Of a stretch of 38,854 nt of DNA, positions 31,372 to 38,854 are shown one piece after another. Source of the DNA: a virus; the IMG/VR virus record IMGVR_UViG_3300048625_000042, positions 1 to 38,854 of that record; one strand, given 5' to 3'. The notes under the pieces were generated by a model that worked only from the letters and a program-made list of their open reading frames with translations, did no database searches and had not been told where the DNA came from. Made by a program: the position numbers and the translations under genes. The stretch's first letter is position 1. Each line of letters opens with the position of its first letter.

Positions 31372-32434
31372 CGAATTCTAAACTCTCTAGAGTTTTATCC
31401 AACGCATCTGATTGAATCATATCAGACTGTCCCATAGAGTATTTGTTCTTGATGTAATCATAGAACGACTTCTGAGTCAGTAAAGGCATCCAGAACTCTT
31501 TGGTATCAGTATCTTTTAGACGATACTTCTTGTCTTCAACTACACCAGTCTCTTGGTTTACTTGCGAATACCAACCATTGCTAGGCTTGATAACGTGTCC
31601 TGATTCGAGTGCAACATCAAGAAGACCGCTCCACTTGCTAATACCGCCATCAAAAGATACGGAGACAGGGATTTTAGATTTTTCTTTAACATAACGAGAC
31701 TTTTCAACGTTGATAATGAAGTTGTAGCCGATGACTTCAGTACCTTCTTTTTCTTGCTGGCGTCCCAAGATGAAGATGTTGTCGGCTGAATAATAAGAGC
31801 CAGTACCACCACCAACGATATCCTTAGGATACAAACCGATTTCCTTATATGTATGGTTCACTACAACCATCGGAATGTCTTTGATAGACAAGTGAGGTGT
31901 AACCATACGAAACAAAGACTTCATCTGTTTGGCACGAGACATATCGGCAACAGACTTACCATCCAAAGCATCATCAACTTCTTTCTTAGAAGCCAAGTTA
32001 CCGATGGAGTCAATAACAATCATCAGACGATCTCCACGATCTACGTTCTGAAGTTGTTGCATGATGTCGAACTTCAATTGCTCTACATCAGTGATAGGTG
32101 TATGGAGAACACGATTAGTATCAATACCAAAGGAATCAAAGTAAGACTGTGGAGTACCGAATTCAGAGTCATAGAACAACAGAGCAGCGTCAGGGTATTT
32201 GTCAAGGTAAGACTTAGCCATCAACAAAGAGAACGCAGTCTTAAAGTGTTTCGATGGACCAGCCCACATTGTAAGACCTGGAGTGAGACCACCATCAAGA
32301 CGACCAGAAAGGGCTACGTTGATGATTGGAATTGAAGTAGGAATCATATCCTTCTTAGTGAAGAACTTAGATACGTTAAGGACAGCAGAGTCCTTAATCG
32401 TAGTGTTCTTCTTGATTTTATCAAGAATGCTCAT
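31364..32434 (-). CDS. uvsX: UvsX-type recombinase (RecA family)
   Basis: A 356-aa recombinase. Walker A is GPSKHFKT (59-66), in the T4 form with F-K-T, followed by FYDSEFGTP, LMIVIDSIGNL (Walker B) and MVVVNHTYKEIG with GGGTGSYYSAD as the DNA-binding loop region. It forms filaments on single-stranded DNA and drives strand exchange and recombination-primed replication. Length is near T4 UvsX (about 390). ATG at 32434 is well placed; the gene lies between the 118- and 110-aa genes in the unit from 33072. Confidence 0.9.
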   Translation of the reverse strand: MSILDKIKKNTTIKDSAVLNVSKFFTKKDMIPTSIPIINVALSGRLDGGLTPGLTMWAGPSKHFKTAFSLLMAKSYLDKYPDAALLFYDSEFGTPQSYFDSFGIDTNRVLHTPITDVEQLKFDIMQQLQNVDRGDRLMIVIDSIGNLASKKEVDDALDGKSVADMSRAKQMKSLFRMVTPHLSIKDIPMVVVNHTYKEIGLYPKDIVGGGTGSYYSADNIFILGRQQEKEGTEVIGYNFIINVEKSRYVKEKSKIPVSVSFDGGISKWSGLLDVALESGHVIKPSNGWYSQVNQETGVVEDKKYRLKDTDTKEFWMPLLTQKSFYDYIKNKYSMGQSDMIQSDALDKTLESLEFDE

Positions 32435-32442
32435 TGTTATCC

Positions 32443-32799
32443 TTACAGAGATTTATACAGGCTAGACTGCGCTACGAATTGTTGTTTCCAACCCCACTCA
32501 TCGAGAACCAACTGATTGAAGATATGTTCTTCAACTTCGATGATTTCTTCCACAGACAATTCCAACATACGAATTGCTCGGTTATAGTTATCGGCATAGT
32601 TCATTGGTGCTGGTGGCATCTTCTGGAAAGTAAACTTCTCCAGATCTGATGTGTTAGCGATCTTCAAATTAGCTTTGGCAACCTTCAACACACCAACTTT
32701 ATAATCTACTACAGCTTCGTCATAATCTGCCACGTGCTTGGTTGCGTTTTGTTTAACGATCGCCAGCAACTCGAGACGATTCATCTTTACACTATTCAT
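32443..32799 (-). CDS. conserved hypothetical protein, 118 aa
   Basis: ATG at 32799 has AAGGA 5-6 bases upstream and is preferred over an ATG at 32823. The protein is helical and charged: MNRLELLAIVKQNATKHVADYDEAV ... then NYADNYNRAIRMLELSVEEIIEVEEHIF. It ends in a Trp- and Gln-rich segment. The 'YD-x-A-x-x-L-E-x-S-x-x-(D/E)-x-(I/V)-x-(L/V)' pattern recurs in small phage proteins I have seen, but no function is known. It lies between thioredoxin and uvsX. Confidence 0.65.
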   Translation of the reverse strand: MNSVKMNRLELLAIVKQNATKHVADYDEAVVDYKVGVLKVAKANLKIANTSDLEKFTFQKMPPAPMNYADNYNRAIRMLELSVEEIIEVEEHIFNQLVLDEWGWKQQFVAQSSLYKSL

Positions 32800-32823
32800 A
32801 ACATTCCTTCTAATATCTTGCAT

Positions 32824-33072
32824 TTACTTCAACCACTCTAACAGAGCTTCTTCATTCATCAAACCTACATGACGTTTGACCTCATTCTCTTGAGCATCAA
32901 CTAAAATCATAGTTGGAACAGAACGAACTTTGAACTGTTGAGTGAGCATAATGTTCTCATCAATATTCACATCTTCGATTGGAACTGTGACTTTATCACC
33001 AGCGCCTTTAACTACCATGGATAATCCTTTACATGGACCACACCACTCAGCGTAAAATTTAAAAACTTTCAT
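32824..33072 (-). CDS. thioredoxin-like protein
   Basis: An 82-aa thioredoxin with W10-CGPC-14 (AEWCGPCKGL), VNIDENIMLTQQFKV, and the cis-Pro segment VRSVPTMILVD. It is shorter than E. coli thioredoxin (about 108) and close to phage-type thioredoxin/NrdC size. It is likely to reduce NrdA or act as redox partner elsewhere. The ATG at 33072 is chosen because AGGAG lies 6 bases upstream; an ATG two codons earlier abuts it. It is the first gene after the promoter at 33092-33120. Confidence 0.85.
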   Translation of the reverse strand: MKVFKFYAEWCGPCKGLSMVVKGAGDKVTVPIEDVNIDENIMLTQQFKVRSVPTMILVDAQENEVKRHVGLMNEEALLEWLK

Positions 33073-33091
33073 ATTCATCTCCTAAAAATAT

Positions 33092-33120
33092 ATTATACAC
33101 TATCCCCATATGCAAAGCAA
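33092..33120 (-). promoter_or_regulatory. promoter TTGCTT-N17-TATAAT for the replication/modification unit
   Basis: TTGCTT (33120-33115), 17 bases, TATAAT (33097-33092) on the minus strand; start near 33085. It lies in the only clear gap between 38.7 and 21.9 kb. Hexamers and spacing equal those at 12283-12311. The upstream bases give ATTGCTTTG, 8 of 9 to the T4 MotA box, but the gap to the -10 is longer than in T4 middle promoters. Confidence 0.65.
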
Positions 33121-33657
33121 TTATTTCTGGGGAACATCAAACACAAATGTAACTCTTACTTCATTACCAATATTCTTAGTTCCATGGGGTAATTTATTAT
33201 TGAACCATAGCAAGGTTCCAGGTTCTACCGTAACAGATTCATCGCCTACTGTGTATATGTATCTGCCTTGGATGGACAGATGATAGCGGTCTCTGGTTTG
33301 GTAGTATTGTCCAATGTCAACATGCTGTCCTACTTCGCCACCAACTGGGAGTGAAAGAAAACCGCAGCGACTGACTTTCTTAAAGTGTCGTTTGGCAAAG
33401 CCAATAACTTCAGTGTGGTGTTTGATAGCTGGAGTTGGAATACAAATATCTGTATCTCCAACGTAGTCTCCAATGTTTTCTATACCACCCATAACAAGTT
33501 GTAACACACCAGCTTGAACATCTGGGAATCCATAGGTAAGCATGGACTTTGCTCCATCCATTCTTGTTTGAACTCCCCAGTCTTCTGGGTGCTTCTCCAA
33601 CTGTGCCAAAATCTTTGATACATTTAGATTAGTTTTAATAATGCGAATGTTACTCAT
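33121..33657 (-). CDS. aspartyl/asparaginyl hydroxylase-like Fe/2OG oxygenase
   Basis: A 178-aa protein. H112-V-D114 (GQHVDIGQYY), R124-Y-H126 (DRYHLSI), PGTLLWFNNKLPHGTKN with H158, and R168 in EVRVTFVFD follow the aspartyl/asparaginyl beta-hydroxylase domain layout. ATG at 33657 overlaps the previous stop as ATGA; the longer frame has no ATG support. It acts on a protein or small molecule that cannot be told from sequence. Together with the gene before it and the TET-like enzyme, the window has three different Fe(II)/2OG oxygenases. Confidence 0.75.
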   Translation of the reverse strand: MSNIRIIKTNLNVSKILAQLEKHPEDWGVQTRMDGAKSMLTYGFPDVQAGVLQLVMGGIENIGDYVGDTDICIPTPAIKHHTEVIGFAKRHFKKVSRCGFLSLPVGGEVGQHVDIGQYYQTRDRYHLSIQGRYIYTVGDESVTVEPGTLLWFNNKLPHGTKNIGNEVRVTFVFDVPQK

Positions 33658-34241
33658 ACTCTTGGACCTAACACCCATCCAACTAAACTTTTTCTAATCC
33701 CAGTTTTGATCGGCAATACTTCATGCATTAATCCAGAATCAAAGAATGTAATAGACCCATATGCTTTGTTAAATTCAAAAGTAGTATCGCCGTTATAAGC
33801 AAGAACTTCTCCACCTGTATATGTATCTGGGTGAGATAGCTGTAAACTAAATGAAAGCGAACGTCGCATGCCAGTATATGATTTAGTTTCATCTACATGT
33901 GGTCCATAAAACCCAGCATAAGATGAGTCATATTCTGTATACTGTAATAACTCTAACCCATACAAAGTTTTGTTAAAGTTTATACCATTTGCATGTTTTA
34001 CAGCTTGCGATAGTCTTTCATATAACCAGTCAGAAGACGGATCTTGAAGAAAACTAACATTAGATCTTCTAACATCATTATGTACCTCACTAGAAGAACC
34101 AATTAACGCAGGTCTTAATTGAAGTTTACTTATATCTGATAACAGACAATCTATCTCCTCTTGAGAGAAAAAAGACTCAACGCATATCGCTGGCTTATAG
34201 GATTCTTCTTTATATAATGGGTAGTATCTATGATTAACCAA
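33654..34241 (-). CDS. prolyl-4-hydroxylase-type Fe/2OG oxygenase
   Basis: A 195-aa oxygenase. H115-x-D117 (GPHVDETK), TGGEVLAYNG, H173 (GLMHEVLP) and R183 fit the PKHD/prolyl-4-hydroxylase domain; the FF-x-S-x-x-MHE-V-x-P block is typical. No ATG lies near the natural start; TTG at 34241 has GGAGG exactly 6 bases upstream, inside the end of the polymerase gene, and is taken as the start (overlap 8 bases). An ATG at 34310 lacks a ribosome site. The substrate is unknown. Confidence 0.75.
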   Translation of the reverse strand: MVNHRYYPLYKEESYKPAICVESFFSQEEIDCLLSDISKLQLRPALIGSSSEVHNDVRRSNVSFLQDPSSDWLYERLSQAVKHANGINFNKTLYGLELLQYTEYDSSYAGFYGPHVDETKSYTGMRRSLSFSLQLSHPDTYTGGEVLAYNGDTTFEFNKAYGSITFFDSGLMHEVLPIKTGIRKSLVGWVLGPRV

Positions 34242-36720
34242 AGAAATCCTCCAATGAACTTTCTTCTTGTGTTCTCCAACCAAGGGGTTGAATAACAATC
34301 TGGAGGGCATCAAGAAATACCTTTTCAAATTGTTTGTCGTAATCAATATATGTATTCAATCCAAATTCAGTTGGTAACTCTTGGCTGAATGCAATCACAT
34401 CTTCCTGTAGAGGATTCGGCGTACGAACATATACAAATTTGATCTTATCACCATCGCGAATCGCAGCATACTTCTTATCGATGCCGTGCTTCTTGATATA
34501 GTGATTGTAAAGCAGTGCACCACGAACGTGGATTGGAGTACCCTTAGAATAGATTGGAGAACCAGCGTACTGTTTCATACCATTTACACCACGAGGGAAT
34601 GCGACGTCAGCCAGAGGCATCTTGTCGAATTCCTTTTTGAACTCTGTGACATACTTATGTAGTTCTTTTTCGTCACCCAAAAGGATAACATCAATAGAGT
34701 CTTTCAGTTTACTACGAATGACAGCTGGTGTCGAAGACTTAACCATCTCAAGACCCATAACCTTAACCTTAGGCTTGGCAAACTGCACACCTTCAGAATT
34801 ATGGACGTTCATAATGTAACGCTTCTTCGCAGTCCAGATGGCTTTATCAGCAAGAACTTCTCGCTTCATAACCATCTTCTGAGAATATGCATTCATGTAC
34901 TGAGCCAATTCCTGATAACCAGTGTCAATGAATGGTTGGAAAATCTCTTCACAGACTTTGTCCATGTACTTGATCTTTTGTTCAGTAGTCTTACCAGCAC
35001 ATGTGTGTTCAACTAAAGTCTCAAGAGTTAGATAGATTGAGTCAGTATCGATGGCAATGATGTAATCTTTACCTTCGGTCTTCATCACCTTGTTCATGTA
35101 AGCATTGATCTTGTTAGCCATCCAACGAATAGACAACTGACCAGATGTGGTAATACCTTCAGCCATACGAATATCAAAGTATCGGAAATACTGATTACCC
35201 ATAGCACCATAAGCAGAGTTCAGTGCAATCTTCATTGCCATCTGCAGGTTGTTTAGTCGACTGATGTCTTTTAGAAGATGAACCTTAGACTTATCATTCT
35301 GATACTCTTGTTCGACACCAAGCATCTGCTTCTTGAACTTGGAACGATCCTTGTACATCTTCTCCATCAACTCAGGCATAAAGCCTTTAATGTCTTTACG
35401 ATAGCACCAACCGTTGGCAGTTACAGTTAGATCTCGCTTGTGTGCGTAGCTAGTATCAACTTCTTGGTTGAGCAGCTTATCAACAGTCACTGGCAGTTTC
35501 TCTGAAGTCAGAGTCTCTGGTGAGATGTTGTATTGCATAATCAAGTGAGGATACAGAGAGTTCAAGTCGAATGATGCAACCCACTTGTGAAGACCAATCA
35601 ATGGATCCTTAACGAACGCACCTTCAAACTGCGCATCTTTACCAGAGTAAGACTTGGCTGGGATGACAATACCCTTAGCTCGCAGATGGTTATAGATGAT
35701 AGAGTCCCACATACGAACTTGTGAGTAAACGTCTTCCATATTGATCTTGGCTTGGTACGCCATCGTGAGATGCAACTCAAGCAGACGCATCTTGTCGTCC
35801 ATTCGGTCAACCAACTCTACGTCATGAATATTATACTCAACGAATTGTTGCCAATGGTTTGTGTAGAAGTCCTTGAATGAATCACCTGGATTTTCTTTCT
35901 TACGATCGCCAAGTTCTTGTTCAGCAATGTAATCAAGACGATAAGACTCTTGCTTTTGGTAAGTGTACTTTTTGTAGAGTTCTAGATAGTCTAGCTGAGC
36001 AATACCCACGATGTCGTAGTGAATCTCTTCATTACCTTTGATGAAAGTCTTACGCTCATTGACATAACCCCATGGGCTAATCTTGTTGGCAAAAGAGTCA
36101 CCAAGTTCTCGAGTGATACGTCGAACCAGATATGGCATATCGAAGAAGTCAGTGTTCCATCCTGTAACAGCATCTGGGTAGTTGCCCTGCCAGAAAATCA
36201 TAAACTCTTTAAGGAGTTGCTGTTCGTTGGAGCAGTTGATATAAACCAGATCATCACGATTGTGAACGAACGCACCAACACCGAATGTGATGATACGCTT
36301 GGTGAATAGATCTTTAATCGTGATCAATGTCACTTCTTCATTGGCAGTCTTGATGTCGGGGAAACCAGACTCAGTCTTTGTCTCAATGTCGATGGTAAAG
36401 ATCTTGAATAGATCCATGTCCCAGTTGACAAGGGTATCGTAAGTATCACTGAGATATTGATAGGCGTAGTTGGTCTGTCCATAGACTGGGAAACCTTCGA
36501 TGCCTTCGTAACGTTTAATAAAGTCACGAGTCTCGCGGATGGATCCAGGCTGGACTTCATCAACGAACGTACCCTCCAGTGTTTGCCACTTGGAGGGTTT
36601 CTTTGCTGGGACATAGAGAGTTGGGGAGAAGTCGACTTTGCGTTTATATGGTCGACCATTCTCATAACCACGCACAAGGATCTTGTCTCCGAATGCGTGG
36701 GCTGATGTGTAAAATTCCAT
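34234..36720 (-). CDS. family B DNA polymerase, gp43-like
   Basis: An 828-aa replicative polymerase. The 3'-5' exonuclease has FTIDIET (D111, E113), GWNTDFFDMPY and YNIHDVELVDRM. Polymerase motifs A (FDLNSLYPHLIMQYN), B (KIALNSAYGAMGN) and C (IAIDTDSIYL) are intact. Length is close to T4 gp43 (898). It ends SSLEDFFG, a sliding-clamp-binding type tail. ATG at 36720 overlaps the exonuclease stop as TAATG. This is the phage's own replicase. Confidence 0.95.
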   Translation of the reverse strand: MEFYTSAHAFGDKILVRGYENGRPYKRKVDFSPTLYVPAKKPSKWQTLEGTFVDEVQPGSIRETRDFIKRYEGIEGFPVYGQTNYAYQYLSDTYDTLVNWDMDLFKIFTIDIETKTESGFPDIKTANEEVTLITIKDLFTKRIITFGVGAFVHNRDDLVYINCSNEQQLLKEFMIFWQGNYPDAVTGWNTDFFDMPYLVRRITRELGDSFANKISPWGYVNERKTFIKGNEEIHYDIVGIAQLDYLELYKKYTYQKQESYRLDYIAEQELGDRKKENPGDSFKDFYTNHWQQFVEYNIHDVELVDRMDDKMRLLELHLTMAYQAKINMEDVYSQVRMWDSIIYNHLRAKGIVIPAKSYSGKDAQFEGAFVKDPLIGLHKWVASFDLNSLYPHLIMQYNISPETLTSEKLPVTVDKLLNQEVDTSYAHKRDLTVTANGWCYRKDIKGFMPELMEKMYKDRSKFKKQMLGVEQEYQNDKSKVHLLKDISRLNNLQMAMKIALNSAYGAMGNQYFRYFDIRMAEGITTSGQLSIRWMANKINAYMNKVMKTEGKDYIIAIDTDSIYLTLETLVEHTCAGKTTEQKIKYMDKVCEEIFQPFIDTGYQELAQYMNAYSQKMVMKREVLADKAIWTAKKRYIMNVHNSEGVQFAKPKVKVMGLEMVKSSTPAVIRSKLKDSIDVILLGDEKELHKYVTEFKKEFDKMPLADVAFPRGVNGMKQYAGSPIYSKGTPIHVRGALLYNHYIKKHGIDKKYAAIRDGDKIKFVYVRTPNPLQEDVIAFSQELPTEFGLNTYIDYDKQFEKVFLDALQIVIQPLGWRTQEESSLEDFFG

Positions 36721-37286
36721 TAGTTCTTTCCGTACATTAACATCATTGCGTCATAGGCGCAATCATGAACTGGATGGTGTTTGATAACTTGTGCTCGTTC
36801 AAACTCTGGATGATCAACACCACAGTAACCATTTGATGTGCCGTACAAGATATCTACTGCAGTGCGAACGTCACGCCACTGTGCGTATCCTGTCAACGGC
36901 TCCATGCCTAATTTCGTAGCCAATGAATCGATGGCTAACTGGTCAAGGGAACCACGCGCCCACATAGTTTGCTTACGTGAGTCTGAGTGTTTGTTCATAT
37001 AGTTATGAAGAATCGTCATACCATCTTCGGCTGATACGTCTTCGCTAGATGGGTCAAGAGAAACCCGACGAACATACTCGTGTTGATTCTTCCACCACTC
37101 AAGTGTGGACAGAGTTACAGTGCGCCCGATCTTCGCCTGTTCTTTAGCTTTGAATTTAACAAAGCAAGCGCCATCCAACATCTCTTGATAAGATGGTTTC
37201 TTTTCTGGGTCGAAATACACTAATGCTGCAGATAGAACTACAGCATTAGATTCTACACCAAGTGTTTCAACGTCAAACATAAACAT
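36720..37286 (-). CDS. dexA: DexA-like 3'-5' exonuclease
   Basis: A 188-aa DEDD exonuclease. FDVETLG supplies D5 and E7, STLEWWKNQ and MWARGSLDQLAI mark the middle, and VHDCAYDA near 178-184 supplies the late H and D. T4 DexA and Rv2179c-type RNases share the FD-x-ETLG-x-x-x-x-(A/V)-V and EWW signatures. T4 DexA degrades single-stranded DNA. Coupled to the polymerase by TAATG. Confidence 0.8.
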   Translation of the reverse strand: MFMFDVETLGVESNAVVLSAALVYFDPEKKPSYQEMLDGACFVKFKAKEQAKIGRTVTLSTLEWWKNQHEYVRRVSLDPSSEDVSAEDGMTILHNYMNKHSDSRKQTMWARGSLDQLAIDSLATKLGMEPLTGYAQWRDVRTAVDILYGTSNGYCGVDHPEFERAQVIKHHPVHDCAYDAMMLMYGKN

Positions 37287-37570
37287 TATCGAGACTCGCC
37301 TTCTTTTGTAAACAGAACCCTAATCTTATCTTCTTTTGACCAAGATTTCAAATATGAATTGTCTACATCGCAAACTGCAAGAGCTTCTTCCTCAGAGATA
37401 ACTCGATGAGATGTAATCTGTTCACCTAGCCACTCTTGCGAAAACTCTTTTGCAGTTTCCATTGTTACATCATCAAGCGCATACTCTGGATGATCAGCTG
37501 GTGCTTCAATCACATAGCGCATACGAAAGGTGGAGATTGTATCCACTATCACCCATACTTTATCAGACAT
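37286..37570 (-). CDS. hypothetical protein, 94 aa
   Basis: ATG at 37570 overlaps the stop of the zinc-finger-type gene by 8 bases and has a purine-rich GAAAG upstream. The frame upstream of this ATG is an artefact reading over the neighbour gene. The product has a beta-rich start (DKVWVIVDTISTFRMRYVIEA) and an acidic helical centre with TAKEFSQEWLGEQI. No family recognised. Confidence 0.65.
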   Translation of the reverse strand: MSDKVWVIVDTISTFRMRYVIEAPADHPEYALDDVTMETAKEFSQEWLGEQITSHRVISEEEALAVCDVDNSYLKSWSKEDKIRVLFTKEGESR

Positions 37571-37958
37571 TTTGATTTCTTTCAGCTTCGTGTTTGTCGC
37601 ACAGGGTACGAATCCAACCACCGCTACGACGTTCGCCTTTATCACCACATGTTTCACAAGAATGTTCAGCCCATGCTTCTGCAATACGAACCATGCCATG
37701 AATTTGTTCGTCACCACCATCGTAGTAGAAACGAAGACCACCAAACTTTTCTTTAATCTGAGCAACTACTACCTGTTCAACAACTTGTTCTTTCCTATTA
37801 GCCCAGTCGATGTGATGTTGGATATTGGCACAAAGAGTTTCAATGATGTGCCACCAACCTTTACCTACTGCAAAGCCACCATATGCTCCAACAAACATGG
37901 CAGGGTACTTCTCTTCCATTCGCTTAGCGAAGTCATCATACTCTTTCAATTCATCCAT
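37563..37958 (-). CDS. zinc-finger-type protein, 131 aa
   Basis: Central KEKFGGLRFYYDGGDEQIHG followed by SCETCGDKGERRSGGWIRTLCDKH, which gives C-x2-C ... C-x2-H as a probable zinc site. This 'KFGGLRFY ... CE-x-CG-x-x-G-x-x-R-x-x-GW-x-x-TLC-x-x-H' protein is widespread in phages and some bacteria without known function. It starts two bases after the 283-aa gene stop. Confidence 0.75.
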   Translation of the reverse strand: MDELKEYDDFAKRMEEKYPAMFVGAYGGFAVGKGWWHIIETLCANIQHHIDWANRKEQVVEQVVVAQIKEKFGGLRFYYDGGDEQIHGMVRIAEAWAEHSCETCGDKGERRSGGWIRTLCDKHEAERNQNV

Positions 37959-37960
37959 AA

Positions 37961-38722
37961 TTATTTCCTAAAGTTAAATGGGCATTTACTTATTTTCACA
38001 TTCTTACGAAAAGGCGAAAACATCTTATACAACTCCGCCAATTTAGTATGTGGGTTTGTTTTCTTAATTGTGGTCGTCACCCAACCCAATTTAGTATACT
38101 TCTCAATTAAATCAAAATCAAATTCCTGTTCTAGTTTAACTGTGCTGCCATCTTTAGGATGGAATCTCAAATAGAACAATGGGTCACCACGTTTGATATT
38201 AATGTAAATTCGATTAGTATTATTTGGTGTAGAATTTTTAACAATAGAAGCAATTTCTACACTACGGATCCAATCTCTGATATTGAATTTACCACTAACA
38301 ATCATAGTCTTATTAACGAAATCACTCTGATGGTAGTAACAAGGAACAGTTTCAATCTCAACATCATCATCTGTCATAAACAACAGAAAATGATTCAAAG
38401 AAAATAAAACGTCACCAGTCTCTGGAGCATCATTAACTCTATGTTGTAAATATTTCTCTACAAAGTCACGATCTTTATCTAATTTAACAGTTCGTTCTAC
38501 TGGATCGATCATGATAGAAACATCAAACGGTGCTCTAAAAATGTACGTATTTTTAAACGTGTCTATGAATGCTGGGCATGTATAATGTAACATCCCAGAC
38601 TGGGTTTTAGCTAGATTCGGTAACAACTTTTCTGGAGGAATTGCTACAACATTATCTGCTCCCATAGCTTCTATTAGATTAAATGCAGCATTAGTTGATA
38701 TCATCCATCTAACTAAACTCAT
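37961..38722 (-). CDS. conserved hypothetical phage protein, 253 aa
   Basis: The ATG at 38722 has GGGG six bases upstream and sits one base after the previous stop; the longer frame is read over the neighbour. The product is 253 aa, mixed alpha/beta: AIPPEKLLPNLAKTQSG, TYIFRAPFDVSIMIDP, LFMTDDDVEIETVPCYYHQSDFVN and GDPLFYLRFHPKDGS. I recall proteins with the 'IFRAPFDV' and 'FY-x-RF-x-P' features in marine phage genomes, but no function. No membrane segment. Confidence 0.65.
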   Translation of the reverse strand: MSLVRWMISTNAAFNLIEAMGADNVVAIPPEKLLPNLAKTQSGMLHYTCPAFIDTFKNTYIFRAPFDVSIMIDPVERTVKLDKDRDFVEKYLQHRVNDAPETGDVLFSLNHFLLFMTDDDVEIETVPCYYHQSDFVNKTMIVSGKFNIRDWIRSVEIASIVKNSTPNNTNRIYINIKRGDPLFYLRFHPKDGSTVKLEQEFDFDLIEKYTKLGWVTTTIKKTNPHTKLAELYKMFSPFRKNVKISKCPFNFRK

Positions 38723-38723
38723 A

Positions 38724-38854
38724 TTAACCCCAAGTTCTATGATTTTCAGCGATGTGTTCAATACCATCATACTCACCGATGTGCCAGTTAATTCCATCTG
38801 GGATTTCCACAACAGCTAACTCTGCACAATCACCCCATGATGCCTCACCCATCT
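38724..38854 (-). CDS. hypothetical protein, 3' end only
   Basis: The frame ends at TAA 38726-38724 and runs off the window. The 42 readable residues from an ATG at 38852 begin MGEASWGDCAELAVVEIP and end EHIAENHRTWG. Whether the ATG at 38852 is the true start cannot be told. Confidence 0.5.
   Translation of the reverse strand, partial: MGEASWGDCAELAVVEIPDGINWHIGEYDGIEHIAENHRTWG

Noticed and set aside
37571-37765. N-terminal extension of the 94-aa gene
   Set aside because: The extension reads over the neighbouring zinc-finger-type gene with a non-ATG start; the ATG at 37570 has normal coupling.
37530-38174. 214-codon open frame on the plus strand
   Set aside because: It runs antisense across three well-supported genes, has no ribosome site and a Phe/Ser/Thr-rich composition typical of a shadow frame. 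All other long plus-strand frames were rejected on the same grounds.
1-38854. tRNA genes, CRISPR arrays, insertion sequences
   Set aside because: Gaps are too short for tRNAs in most places, no cloverleaf or spaced direct repeats were seen, and no transposase motifs were found in any frame read.

Overview
The window is a piece of a T4-like tailed phage (myovirus) genome. All genes found are on the minus strand, packed with 1-20 base gaps or ATGA, TGATG and TAATG overlaps. The largest gene-free gap is about 150 bases. The phage identity rests on a gp43-type DNA polymerase, UvsX recombinase, gp41-type helicase, gp61-type primase, a DexA-like exonuclease, a DsbA-like protein, NrdA/NrdB, and AT-rich late-promoter octamers of the form NATAAATA. 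A lambda-style spanin pair with an embedded lipoprotein points to a Gram-negative host. The Dps, DUF4337, DUF6267 and MazG-like genes resemble those of aquatic T4-like phages. No tRNA, CRISPR array, insertion sequence or photosynthesis gene was seen.

Reading in the direction of transcription (high to low coordinates): 38854-33121 holds small proteins, the exonuclease, the DNA polymerase and two small Fe(II)/2-oxoglutarate oxygenases. A sigma70-like promoter near 33092-33120 starts a long unit: thioredoxin, a 118-aa protein, uvsX, a 110-aa protein and gp41. Then comes a contiguous block at 29673-21899: a TET/JBP-type dioxygenase, a class II glutamine amidotransferase, a GNAT acetyltransferase, an amino acid:DNA transferase-like protein, two paralogous radical SAM proteins flanking a 157-aa protein, and a 5-hydroxymethyluracil-DNA-kinase-like P-loop kinase. 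I read this block as a DNA base hypermodification pathway acting on thymine (or methylcytosine) after replication. Several of its proteins end in a short tail like that of the DNA polymerase, which suggests docking on the sliding clamp.

21878-14238 holds a putative metallopeptidase, an unknown protein and a late operon (two NMNAT-like nucleotidyltransferases, a Dps-like protein, and a DUF6267 protein with ligase-like motifs). The nucleotidyltransferases and the DUF6267 protein have N termini resembling T4 capsid-targeting peptides. A virion-type protein followed by a strong terminator ends this part. 14181-12315 carries two conserved phage proteins and a lysis module (spanins and an XhlA-like protein). 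12257-7402 is nucleotide metabolism: primase, ThyX, NrdA, a 68-aa protein, NrdB and a 49-aa zinc-ribbon protein. 7388-3422 has a GIY-YIG protein, membrane proteins and a virion protein. Below a terminator and a sigma70 promoter (3336-3398) lies an accessory unit of small genes ending in an alpha/beta hydrolase that runs off the window.

Two places (12263-12303 and 7381-7403) combine a promoter with a hairpin. Read-through RNA would fold over the next gene's ribosome binding site or start codon, while RNA from the local promoter would not. T4 uses this arrangement for lysozyme and I-TevI. Family calls come from reading motifs and from remembered family knowledge; no database search was run.
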